Of a stretch of 64,000 bases of DNA, positions 12,993 to 25,100 are shown one piece after another (the stretch's first letter is position 1; the number at the start of each line of letters is the position of its first letter). Below the pieces are notes generated by a model. It worked only from the letters and a program-made list of their open reading frames with translations. It was not told where the DNA came from and made no database searches. This DNA comes from Hemibagrus wyckioides (Eukaryota; Chordata; Actinopteri; Siluriformes; Bagridae): positions 25,128,852 to 25,192,851 of the forward strand of contig NC_080720.1 in assembly GCF_019097595.1 (NCBI RefSeq). Reading direction: 5' to 3'. The translations under genes were made by a program, and so were the position numbers.

Positions 12993-13460
12993 CTGGATGG
13001 ACACAGTATGTTATCATGCTGGAAGTAGTTATTAGAAGATGGGTATATTGTGGCCATGAAGAATTACATATGGTCAGGAAAAAAATTTCAATAGGCTGTG
13101 GCATTCAAGCAATAACTGATAGGTAATAATGGGCCCAAAGTGTGCCAAGAAAACATTGCAGCCTGGACTGTTGTTTCAAGAAAGTTTGGGTCCATGGATA
13201 CATGCTGTTGCTGCTAAATTCTGACCCTGACATGTGTGTGCCTCTGCAAAAATAGAGATTTATCAGATGAGGCTGTGTTTCTAGTTTTCAACTGTATAGT
13301 TTTGGTGACCCTGTGCCCATTAAGCCTCAGCTTTCGGTTCTTAACAGACAGATAAGAACTGCCTGCTGTTTTAGCCCATCTGCCTCAAGGTTCAATGTGT
13401 TGTGCATTCAAGATCAAGATTCTAGATTTTCTGTCACCAGACTGTCCAATCTTTGTTGAC
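12993..13460 (-). mobile_element. Tc1-like transposase remnant
   Basis: On the minus strand: MATIYPSSNNYFQHDN (second catalytic Asp), then towards 13460 blocks related to the copies at 36.5 kb and 49.9 kb, including the reversed 'tttagcccatctgcctcaag'. Disrupted throughout. Confidence 0.7.
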
Positions 13461-13469
13461 TGTTGATAA

Positions 13470-15090
13470 TGTGGTTGATTGGCACAGTGATTTTTGGGCA
13501 TATTAGGTTCAAGAAAGGACCTGAGTGTGTAGAGGTGTTTCTTAAAGTACTTAGTGCATGTATGTGTGCAACATGTACGTATATGTTTGCTTTTTAAACT
13601 TGTTTAGTAACAAAAAATGAAAACACAGAGATAAATGCACACACATATCTGACTATAACAAGCCTCAGTTTTGTGTTTGCTTATCTGGTTTTCTAATCCT
13701 GTTTCAAACCATGTATGAGGGCAAACTGACAGGATAGCAGGATGGTGACAGATGACAGCTGATAAATGACAGCTATGAAAATTTAACACAGAAAAAGTGA
13801 ACACCATTCTAAACTCTAAATAAATTGTATGTGTCCAATTCTCTAATAGTTACGAGAATAGCGTCCCATTCTCCTGTAGCTTTAACAGAGAATGCAGACT
13901 GATTGAAATTACTGTTTCTATGCACTCTTTTTGCTGAACCTCTTGTAAACTGATGATTCAATTGTTCTTATATTGAAGTCAAGCCAAAGCCTAGTGATTA
14001 ATGAGTTTCCCTTCCAAAAGTATTCGCACTCAGTGCACCATTTTTCACATCCTGCCACATCTACAGTAGTGGCAATAATATAGGTCATACATTCTATCCC
14101 CTTGATGACCATGATTTTTCATGGAGGCTGATGAGCACTTCTATTTGAAGTCATTTTGGCACTTGAACTGCTCTGTACAAAACCCAGTCAAACCCTGGGC
14201 ACTTTCAGGTCAGCTTTACTCTGAAGAACATGGATGAGGAGTTTGGTGAAAGCTTAAAAAGCACTCCTGCATTATGATCAACCTGGTCAGTGCTTGTAAT
14301 TAAGGAGGGCAAGCTGGGACACACAGAAATGTTCAACGAACCCTAATCTTGCTTGTGTAACCTGCCCAAGCCATTCTTTTGGGTCCCTGAATGATTTCTG
14401 CAGGTTTCATCCTAATGTTGCAAAGGGAGTATTGCATTATAGTCACATCAATCAGTTGTTGAATGTAGGCCTTGCCCAAATCATACAAAGATGGGGAGAC
14501 AGCAATATCTCTGACATGCTGGAACATCATCCAGCAATGGAATGGTATGTTGTAGAAAATCAGTATGCTGTAAGTCTATTTCTCTGACTAAATATATTAT
14601 ATATATATATATATTATATAAATATATATTTATATATAAATATATTAGCAAATCTTTCATGTAAAGTAAGAATTGCCGGTGCTCCTGACTGGACTGGAGT
14701 CGGTAAACTGGGAAAAATTGATAACTACTTCAAAAGACTGAATGAGTGCCACTGACCTTGAATCTTCTTGCCCGGAAATTAAGTGATCAGGAAGGTGATG
14801 GACAATATATAATTCCCCCAGCAGTGTCTTTGGCTAAAGCCAATGGTCTTCACTCTCCACATTAATAAGTGGCACCCTCACCAGCCCACAGGTAACTGAC
14901 ATGCAGGCAGATGGCACAGGGCAGTCATCAGACAACCAGCCTTCTGTAAAGTTTACTGGTCCAGTACATCCAAACAAGTAATATCTACATAAATATAATT
15001 AAATGGATGTACAGTGTGCTTTGTTATCCTCTTTGATAATGATGAAAAACAAATAATTCTGATTCAGGTCATCTCATAGCACCATAGCCT
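13470..15090. other. Intergenic, unassigned, with an AT-rich tract
   Basis: No gene recognised. A TA-rich low-complexity tract occupies about 14590-14646. The stretch 14130-14560 reads like transposon-derived sequence but I cannot assign it. Confidence 0.4.
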
Positions 15091-15094
15091 GCAT

Positions 15095-15345
15095 TTTGTT
15101 TGTTTGTGTATTCCCCTTGTGTGTTGTGCCACACCCTTCCTATTGTTCTGCTGTTCCTCTTTTGCCTTAATGTTTTGTCCTATATATACCAGCCCTTTTT
15201 TATCTGTCTTTGTCAGTCACTGTTTTGTGTATGTGCAGTACGGTGTGATGCTGTTGTGATTCCAAGTATCCATGTCTCACTGTCATGTTGTTGTGTTAGT
15301 TTTGTTTTATGTTAATAAAACAGTGCCTGGTTTCTATCCTGCATA
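15095..15345 (+). mobile_element. Possible solo LTR
   Basis: A T-rich segment with a TATA-like ctatatatacc at about 15180 and AATAAA at about 15315, the spacing expected of a gypsy-type LTR. Exact ends and a target-site duplication were not found, so this is tentative. Confidence 0.25.
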
Positions 15346-15454
15346 TGGGTCTGATTCTCTGTAATGCAGGCGATTGAGACTTCCTTGGAGAACCAGGTTT
15401 GATCCCTGCTTCAGGCAGGGTCAGAGGCAGATACTTATCCATCATGCAACACCA

Positions 15455-15905
15455 TCAGGGAGGTGTTTGATCAGCTGCAAATTTATTCTGCAGCTGGCCA
15501 ATGACCTCAATCATACAGTCAATGTCATTAAGAACTATGTTCAGCACAGGGAAGTACAAAGAGTCCTGGAAGTAATGATTTGGCACACAAAGAGCCCTAA
15601 TCTCAACATCATCCAGTCTATCTGGGGTTACATGAAGAGCATACATCCACAGAAGATCTGTGGTTAGTTCTCCAAGATGTTTAGAAAAACCTACCTGTCG
15701 AGTTTCTTCAAAAACTGTGTGCAAGTGTACCTAAAAGAATTGACGCTGTTTTGCATACAGGTCACACCAAATACTAATTTGATTTGTATTTGTATTCTGT
15801 TCATTTACTTTCCATTTTGTTAATGGATAAAAATAAAATATTAACACTTCTATTTTTGAAAGCATTTTTTCACATCTGCCTAAAACTTTTGCACAGTACT
15901 GCATG
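15455..15905 (+). mobile_element. Tc1-like 3' half with terminal repeat
   Basis: Translation gives VNVIKNYVQHREVQRVLEVM, then SPNLNIIQSIW, the equivalent of the SPDLNxIE catalytic-Glu region with Glu replaced by Gln. It ends at the terminal repeat 'cttttgcacagtactg'. The 5' half is missing. Confidence 0.65.
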
Positions 15906-16399
15906 TCCAGTTTTTTTGTAATGCCTACATTATCATAATAAAAACCTGCAACACCTCCTCCCCTGCCCTTTAGGTGAGGCTGATGTACATAACTGTATCA
16001 GGTGGACTAGATTAATGGTACATACTTGTTTGTTTTAATCTTTTCAGTGTTTTAACTACACAAACACATTCACACACACAGCTCTGTGTTCCTGCTCTTT
16101 CTTTTCAGGTCTTGTCTCTCACTTTTATCTCTCTCGCCCCTCACTGCAGTATATAACAAATCTTTAGTATAATTAGGCACAGCCGTGTGGTCCTTACCAC
16201 TAGTTTGCCTCAGCTCCACTTTCTATTCACAAATTGGCGCTTGTCCATGCCCATGCTTCCACACTACCTTTTTGTTTCACTCGGGGAACAGACAGACAAC
16301 AATCTCAATATTGTGAATCCTGGCTGATGGCTAATTGCAGCTATCAAACTGACAGTTTAGCTGGTTTGTATGCTCCCTGGCCTTGGCTCTGGAATGGCA

Positions 16400-17060
16400 C
16401 AGATTAACTAGGCCTATTCTATATGCTATGCTGCAAGAAATGAGAGCTGCACCTTCCTGAGTGGGATGGAGACCATCTCACCCTAAAAGACCAGCTTTGC
16501 CCTCAAAATTGCTTCAATTATCTGTAAAGCCCACATTATTTTCAGAGAATCACCTGGACAAACAGTATTTCAGCAAACATAACCTGCTGTAAACTACACA
16601 CCACATTTTAGATGGGGCCAGATCATATTACAGTGTAAGACATTGTCTTCTCTAACTTCTCTAATCTCTTTGTAACGTCTGAATGAAGAAGATGTATATC
16701 ATTAACTCCTATGTGAATAACTACCTTGCTACCTTGAACCTATGCGAAGACCCTATGGTTAGCTGCTATGTCCAGCATCCTAGCTCCCGGTACACACCTA
16801 ACCAGTGTTGATGGAGCCCCTAAATGCCTTAATGTAGAGTCTCCTATAACCAAAGCATTATGTTTCTCAGCTGGTGTCTTACTGAGGAGAGCAAACCTGT
16901 CAGACATGTGAAGCAGAGAAGAGTGGTACTCCTGTGGGCAACCCTCTTAGTGTCAGCTTTGGCTTTGTGATTATCTTTGTGTTGCCACCCATACACCCAC
17001 AGTGTAGATTTTAATGCCAGAGTTGGGAGGTTGATAACTCCTTTTACAGCAGCCAACCAC
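16400..17060 (-). pseudogene. SGNH/GDSL esterase-like domain of a LINE ORF1
   Basis: On the minus strand the order is: ALVIGDSTLRHLGAP (block I with the GDS nucleophile), then GARMLDIAANHR, VVIHIGVNDIH (block with the conserved Asn-Asp), SGP, and RVRWSPSHSGRCSSHFLQH, a decayed version of the W-D-G-L-H-P block near the catalytic Asp/His. Some fish CR1/L2-type LINEs carry such an esterase domain in ORF1. Frame breaks and stops show it is dead. The fold assignment rests on motif order; the LINE source is inferred. Confidence 0.5.
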
Positions 17061-17526
17061 CGGGTCTTGGAGCAGTACCGTACTGTGGATCATTTGTTCC
17101 CAGGCTGCACAGAAATATAATAAAATCTTTTAAAACTTATTTCCATTTTATTGTCTATTGCAGTCTGCAGGTTGTTTTATTGAAATAATACCATTTCCCA
17201 CATTTGTCTCAGTCGCAGAATTTTTTCATGTACCAATAAATTAAGTTCACAAGCTATTGCTAGCAATGATGAGTAACAAAAACACCTCATTGCTGGAGAG
17301 CTTCTCTGAAAAGGAGGAAAGGCCTAATGAGACAGCAGAAGACTCACCATAAAACCATTGGATTTACATTCCAAGCCTGCTCTATATAGTATGTTGTGAC
17401 TGAACTATCCAAGTCATAGTAGAAATAAATAGCATAATAAATGTAATAATTGAATTTACATTATATATGAAATAATTAAATTATGTATTATGCACTTTAT
17501 TGTATTTTGTTATGTGTGTGATACCA

Positions 17527-17543
17527 CCCCCCCCCCCCCCCCC
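17527..17543. repeat. Poly-C run
   Basis: Seventeen consecutive C. The flank ('ggtccatggaaaaattgtct') looks like a dispersed repeat. Confidence 0.95.
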
Positions 17544-18174
17544 ACTGGTCCATGGAAAAATTGTCTTGCATGAAACCGGCTGTGGTGCAAAACAAGAAGG
17601 GACCCACTGCACTACAGAAACTACACTGTTCTTGATCTTGCTAACCCTTTCTAGCATCTGAATGTGCTCCTCTAATGCAACAACCCTCTATGCCAGACAG
17701 CTAATAAAAACCTAGATGAAGATTGGCTGAATATAAGCTGAATATTATTTTGAAAAAGATCTGGTGTGATTTACTTTTTACTTTTTACTTTTACTTTTTA
17801 CCTTTACTTGTCTTTAAACAGAAAACAAACGCGTTCTTAGAAAAATGTAGTTGTGACGGCAGCACAATTTATTAATTTAAATTTTTTATTTATTAATAAA
17901 AAATAAAAATAAAATATTATTTATTTAAACAGCAACCCAGGCCAGAAACTCAAGTCAAACAATTTTAAACCAGGAACTAAATCACTGGAACACAGTTTCA
18001 CTGTATAATACATATGATTTACTTAAAAATTATTAGTTTAACATTATTAATTTATTACTTACCTCCAGTATTTAATAAAAAATTGTTCATATAAATGTAA
18101 ACGTTGAAATATATCATGATACAAAGCACACTGATGCAATAATGTGACCTTGTGTATTGTGGAAATCTGTTATA

Positions 18175-19471
18175 TACACCAATCAGGCATAACATTATGG
18201 CTAATATTGTGTTGGTCCCCCAACCGCTGCCAAAACAGCCCTGAACCATCGAGGCATGGACTCCACCAAATCCCTGAAGGTGTGCTGTGGTATCTGGCAC
18301 AAAGATGTTAGCAGCAGATCCTTTAAGTCTTGTAAGTTGCAAGTTGGGGTCTCCATAAATTTTTTGTCCAGCACATCCTACAGATGCTCGATTGGATTGA
18401 AATCTGGGGAATTTGAAGGCCAAGTCAATGCCTCAAACTCGTTGTTGTGCTCATCAAACCATTCCTGAACCATTTTTGCTTTGTGGCATGGCGCATTATA
18501 CTGCTGAAAGAGGCCACAGCCATCAGGGAATACCGTTTCCATGTAAGGGTGTACATGGTCTGCAACAATGCTTAGGTAGGTGGTACGTGTCAAAGAACAT
18601 GGCAGGACCCAAGGTTTCCCAGCGGAGCATCAGCCAAAGCATGACACTGCCTCAGTCAGCTTGCCTTCTTCGCATTGTGCATCCTAGTGCCATGTGTTCC
18701 CGTGGTAAGTGATGCACATGTACCCGGCCATCCACGTGATGCAAAAGAAAACATGATTCATCAGACCAGGCCACCTTCTTCCATTGCTCCGTGGTCCAGT
18801 TCTAATGCTCACATGCCCATTATTGCAACTTTCTGTGGTGCACAGGGGTCAGCATGGGCACCCTGACTGGTCTGCAGCTATGCAGCCCCATACACAACAA
18901 ACTGAGATGCACTGTGTATTCTGACACCTTTCTATTAGAACCAGCATTAACTTCTTCAGCAGTTTGAGCAACAGTAGCTTGTCTTTTGATTCGGGCCACA
19001 TGGGTCAGCCTTCTCTCCCCATGTGCATCAATGAGCCTTGGCCGCCCATGACCCTGTCACCGGTTCACCAGTGATCCTTCCTTGGACCACTTTTGACAGA
19101 TACTGACCACTGCAGACCAGGAACACCCCACAAGAGCTGCAGTTTTGGAGATGATCTGATCCCGTTGTCTAGACATAACAATTTGGCCCTTGTTTAAATC
19201 CTTACGCTTGACCATTTTTTCTGCTTGTGGCTGATAATGCATAACATTATGAGCACTGACAGGTGAAGTGAATAACACTGATTTTCTCCTCATCATGGCA
19301 CCTGTTAGGACAATGTATTAGAAGCAGGAGAAAAGGGTCTGCTGCTAACATCTTGGTGCCAGATACCACAGCACACCTTAAGGGATCTAGTGGATTTAGG
19401 GTTGTTTTGGCAGCAAAAGGGACCAACACTATATTAGGCAGGTGGTCATACTGTTATGGCTGATCGGTGTA
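18175..19471 (-). mobile_element. Near full-length Tc1-like element, transposase broken
   Basis: Bounded by inverted ends: tacaccaatcaggcataaca on the left, and its near complement finishing tgatcggtgta on the right, each including a TA. The minus-strand transposase runs from 19215 to a stop at 18201. It has an in-frame gap after MVKRKDL, later frameshifts, and Tyr in place of the second catalytic Asp (QQYNAPCH). The spacing from that position to the catalytic Glu (NPIEHL) is 36 residues, so the family is DD36E-type. Confidence 0.88.
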
Positions 19472-19479
19472 CATTTAAA

Positions 19480-20815
19480 TGTGAATTATGTGCCTAATGC
19501 AATTGTACAATTAAGTTTCAATATTGTTTACAATATTAAACTTCTGTTCCTAGCATTTTTTTTAATTAAAAAGTTCTTTGGTTTTATACAGACAAAATGC
19601 AAATTGTTTTGACTGTTCATGATTTTTTGCAGTCATACTTGTCTTTCATTCAAATTTTATTTAGAATCTACTTGGACTATTAACCAGTATAATGAAATGA
19701 ATTATGTACAAATTGTATTGTTACATAGTACATATTGTGTATATCTTAACTAAAAAAGTGCCAACTTTTCCACAAGATTATGGTGCTTTTCTAAAGCCAA
19801 CAAATTGATTACTCTTATATTACTGTATGGCCATGACTTAATGATCTTGTACCATAAGTATAAATCCTTTCTGGGAAAGTGGGAAACTCCATTTCCAGAC
19901 ACAGCACAGCATACAAACATGCCCACTATGGACTTTGTCATTTTCACATCCACTGACTTTCTAATTGCACCCCTGAACACAATCACTACCACACCATAAA
20001 TATTCCAACACATTATTAAAACCTGAAAATAAGGACTTTGTGAAGTAACACTTTTAATGAAGTTTACTTTTAACTGTGCTCTGCTTTTGTCATTTTGGAT
20101 TTTGCCCTGGTATTGATGTTTGCTGATCAGCTGACATTTTGCTTGTGTTTTGGATCACATCTCTTGGATAATTTGGATTTGTTTGCCAGTATAATTAACA
20201 AAGCATCTAACTACATTTTCATCTCCCTTCACTTCCCTCTGTAACATATTTTTAATGTGTGGAATCAAAGTTTAGTTTTCAGTGCATAAAATCAGTGAAT
20301 CAGCTCAATATGTTTACAGGGTCGAATGTTCCCCAGCTCTATATAGCACATAATATGAACTTAAAAGACATGCTCCCGGTTCTGTATTTGTTTAATATTG
20401 CATAGATTATTGTGGGAACTTGTCAAAGGTTTTTTTGAATTGTTTATATGCCACTTGCAATTTCACTATTGTTCACATAAAGTTGAGCTGAATGAATGTA
20501 AAATGAGGGTTCCACATGTGCTAGCCAATTTTCCAGGTTCATAACTTTAATATTTTTTAATGTAGAAAATTATGGATTTTAAACTAAATCTCTTGATGAC
20601 ATCCCATGGCCACATCACTAACAAACAATTGGTATGGGACTCAAATATAAAAAAAGTTTGGATGTTGATGGTGCAATTATTCAGGCCTTATTCTGACATC
20701 AGTACATATTGGGTTTATAGTGGCCATTCAGGGTTATTTAACTTTTTTTCTGTTTTTTAAGCAGCTGAGGGTCAGAAACACTACTGGACCAATGCTGTAT
20801 CTTCTTATTTTTGAG
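19480..20815. other. Intergenic, nothing recognised
   Basis: AT-rich, with no coding potential beyond short chance frames (the longest about 87 codons at 19750-20013, without family features). Confidence 0.4.
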
Positions 20816-20819
20816 TCTT

Positions 20820-20997
20820 TGGTGATGTGGTAGCTTACTGGCTAAGGTGTTGGGCTGCTGGTTGTGAGTTTGAATCCCAGGTCCACCAAGCTGCCACTGT
20901 TGGCCAGAGCAAGGCCCTCAATTGCTTGATTCTATAAAATGAGATATAATGTAAGTCACTCTGGAAAAGGGTGGCTGCTAAATGACATAAATGTAAG
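20820..20997 (+). mobile_element. tRNA-derived SINE
   Basis: A-box region 'gtagcttactggctaaggtg', then B-box-like 'gagtttgaatccc', then the tail 'gtaagtcactctggaaaagg' ending taaatgacataaatgtaa. That tail is shared by many fish SINEs and their LINE partners. A minus-strand relative lies at 60518-60650. Confidence 0.8.
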
Positions 20998-21434
20998 ATG
21001 CATTTTCATGCAGTATTACTCAACAAACATCAGCAATAATAATAGAAGACAAACATTTCACATTTTAATTTACATTTAGTGTTATTCTTGACCTAAGTAA
21101 CACAAAAGTAAACACCAACTCAAGATCACTTGTACAAAAATCTCGTTTAGACATAAAGAGACCATTAAGTCAAAGTCTTAACCACAGAGATTTGTTGTAC
21201 AGCCTAGAAAACTATTGGTTTTTGCAGTGTATTATATGCGAACACAATAAACAGAATATTTTGACATGGTTGCTTCTTTTATCACTTTAGTATATTCCAA
21301 TCATTTTCTTTTAAAACGGCAATGATGGTTTTATGTTATTTTACCATTATGAAAAATTCACAAAATGCATACGGCTATATGTTGTCTCAAAGACCACCTA
21401 CATTTAAACAATTTATGAATGGATTCAATAAATA

Positions 21435-22138
21435 AAATGATGACGTCATGTTGGCGTAAATCAGATGTATCGCCAGTGTCTGAAAGTTTTTTAAACATTG
21501 TAGTATTTTTGTGTTTATTCCTGGTAAGCATGAGGATTCGCTTAATGTTTGAGAGAGCGATAGATTGGTGTCTTGTTATTCGTCTTTTATAGATTCAGCA
21601 TACAGAACCTCAGTGCCATCACCTGGACAATAATTGCTTATACAAGAACGAAACAAACATCTTTAAGAGATGGGATTTACATCATTCACAACTCATGAAT
21701 TCGACTGTTCGGCATCGCTGAGAGATCCTGGAGACAGAGAGTACTGGAGGATGAGCAAACGCCCAAAATAAGTAGTGTTCCAGATGAAAACGGAGAAAGT
21801 TTTATTGTTTGTTTTGCTTATGGGGATAGCCACTCTTCACTTCCACCGTGGTTGTCCAGAGTAGACTACATCACCTCACCAGCTGTCGCTCACCATCAGT
21901 CTGACGTCACGTCGAGTCTGCCTTACGCCGCCTTTCCTACGGCATCACGGCGTTTTCAGTTCGCGCAGCGCTCTGTATCCATTTGCTGTCATTGTAGGAT
22001 TTAGTAAATATCGTGGTCGAAAGGTCACGTGTTTCTAACACACTGAACCGAGCGTCAAGTGCAGCATAGCGGAACTGCGAGAGCTTTGCCAGGTCTGTTT
22101 CTGCACAGAGGTAACGCTACAGCCCGAATCGCGGGGAT
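21435..22138 (+). promoter_or_regulatory. vapb promoter, CpG-rich, with CRE and E-box motifs
   Basis: CG density rises from about 21690 to the start codon. Two perfect palindromic cAMP-response elements (TGACGTCA) occur at 21441-21448 and 21902-21909, and an E-box TCACGTG at 22025-22031. A TATA box is not evident, as expected of a housekeeping promoter. The CREs are direct observations; binding is inferred. Confidence 0.6.
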
Positions 22139-25100
22139 ATGGCCAGGCCAGAGCAGATCTTGCTACTAGAGCCTCAACACGAGTTGAAATTCCGAGGTGA
22201 GTTACTACAAGCCTAGAAGGAAACACAAGACATAGATTTGGAAATAAGTTACGGAGGTCATTTACTGTAAGGAAGCGGGTCTGTGACATGGCGTTCATCA
22301 TAGGCCTCGGTTTTGTAATAAATGTGGAACGCTGTGAATGTGGACTGTTGGTTTACGTTAGCTCGAATGCTATGTAGGCAAAAATGCAATTTACTTCATA
22401 GTTAATAGTAAGAGTCACAGCCATTTAGCTAGGCGGAGGTAAGCGATGTTAGCGTTAACAGTAAGTGCTCGCAGAACTAGCTGGCTTGGTAATGGATCTG
22501 TGTCCACAATGGAGCAGCATTAACTAGGCCCACTGTGCTCTTTCCATTAGACACTCGATAGTGCAAGGTCTCACTAAGAGGACTATTGGCTCACCTAACG
22601 AAACAAGATGATTATTCACGATAATTCACACAGAGATGAATTTGTGATCCTGTACTCCACGGCAGGTGTCTCTGTGAAAAATCGAAATTGTGCAATATTA
22701 AAAACATTAACGGAAGTGTGTAAACACATACACATGCATTCAGGAATCCAAACAAATATGACCAATGAAAATGTGCTGTCCACTTTTGCCTACATGCATA
22801 ATTCATGTATAGGCTAATATTAATTTGTCAGAATTAATCAAAGTATTATGTAAGTAGAATAATTATCATACATCCAATTTGGAATTTTGTTTCTTCTTAC
22901 CAAAGAATTTTTGGGCACTACAGCCCGTTGCTTTGCCCGGTCGCTCTTTAAACACTTTAACCATACAGTGAAGAGCCGCTAAAGTTTATGACCGCTTTCT
23001 GTACTTTATGCCATGTGCTATGACAAAACCACAGAAAGTTGTTTTCTGCATTGCTTTATTTTTTTCTAAGATCATGTGTTTAAGAGATATTATAATATTG
23101 CAATATTAAATAACTATTACCCAAAATAAAACAGTAAATACCATGAACGTACATTTAGATCCATAAATTTCTGGACAACGTTACTGTTATTTTAGCTCAC
23201 TTCTACAGTATGTTGGAGTTGAAACTAAATAATAAATATGAGCGCAAAGTGCAAACTTTCAGCTTTAATTTAAAGATATTTACATCCAAATCAAGTGAAC
23301 AGTGTAATTATGGCATTTATGTATATGTGGCCCCCAGACCCCCCATTTTAAGTGACCGAGAGTAATTTGACAATTACTATGTGCCTCTTATTATTTCATT
23401 TACAAATAAGCATAAGGTCTAGAGCTGATTTCAGGTTGGAATCTCTGCCTGTTAACTCTCATCAGTTTCCAAGACCTGTCAGTGCCAGTGAAGAAAGCAA
23501 TTATAGGCTAAAAAAACTTAAACACACTCATAAGAGAGATGGCCATGTCAACTATTTGGCAAATTCCTAAAAATAAAGAACACATTGGTGTGCTCAGCAC
23601 CAGCAAAGGGCACAAAAGACAAAAGAAAAGAACTGCGATAGATTACAAAAGAATTCTTTCCCAGAAGAACAGCTGGCAAGGTCAAGGACACCTTCCACAA
23701 GGTAGGTGTATCTGTGTCCACAATCAAGTGAAAATATCATAACAAGAAATATAGAAGGCTTACTGCAAGTTGTAAAACGAGTCTTAAAAACAGAAAGACC
23801 ATATTAGATTGTCACTTTTTTAAAAATTTATAAATAAATAAAATATATTATCTACTCAGATTCAGACAAACACAAAATATTTTGGCTCAAAATATTTTGG
23901 TGATTCATGAAAGTGTTATTTAATTTATGATTGTTAGTTGAATTACTTTTGGTCCCCTTTAAAAGAGCTGGAGGGAAACCATGTTGAAAGTGCTGTAAGT
24001 CACACTCAGTCAACTTGATTTGTAAGTAAATATTCTCAAATTAAAGCTGAAATTCTGCACTTTGTGATATGACTAGTTAAATATCTAAAATATCAATACC
24101 TTTGTTATTTATGGACTTCTAACACGTTTTGTGGGGAAATGCTAAATCTTTGCTCTACACTGAAGACATTTGGGCTGTGAGATCAAAAGATTCGGATTTT
24201 AGGTTTTATTTCAGGATATTTACATGTATATTTGTTAAAAAATGAGTATGTGTGTGTGGGGGGGTCTAAATAACAATTTTACAGGGTCTAAATAACAATT
24301 GTGTTGTCTTCACCAACTTTTATAAACTACAGCATAACCTCAGCTGACTACAAAAAACAATATGTATTAGTATATGTAGTCATTGCTCCCCATTTAAACC
24401 ACAACATTCAGAAACCAGATGGGGGAAAAAAAGAACGTCCAACTAGCCAGGTGTTTCTAATAAAATGTCAAGATTAATTACTCATCAAGAATTTGACTAC
24501 TTCTCTAAAACCAGAACCTTTGGCTGTTTGGTATTCTGAAGCGGTCAGGAGTCTTCATGAGAGAGTTTAAACTATGACATCAAAGAAGCAATTGTTGTGC
24601 TCAACAATCTGGGTTACAAGGCAATCTCCAACCAGTTTAAAATTCAACATTTTTCAGTGAGAAGGACTGCTAAGAAACAGAGATTTTTCCATCCAGTTGC
24701 CAGTCTCCAGTCTTCCCAGAAGTGGGTGTCCACGGAAATAATAAAAAAAAAACTGTCTTTGGTAAAGCTCACATGTTTAAGAAACAGGTTCCAAAGCACT
24801 CTTCAGTAGTAAGAAATTTAATTTATTATATTTTTCTTTTACATTTAATAATAGAAACAAATTTTGTATTGGTACTACTCGGGGTATACACAATGCGGTG
24901 TTGTTTGGGGGGTGGGGGGGTGGAGTTGTTCTTGGGTAAAAACAATGCAAACACCTTTATTATCCAGATTATGTACAAATTATGCACACCTGGCTGATTC
25001 ATCCCACATTGGTGTAAAAATGAGAATAGCTATGTTTTATGGTCATTGTGAATGGAACAGCTGGATGATAATATACTACATCCCCTTAAATTTCAAAAGT

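Noticed and set aside
20820..20997. Possible tRNA gene
   Set aside because: A/B boxes are degenerate and the sequence continues into a SINE body; no cloverleaf.
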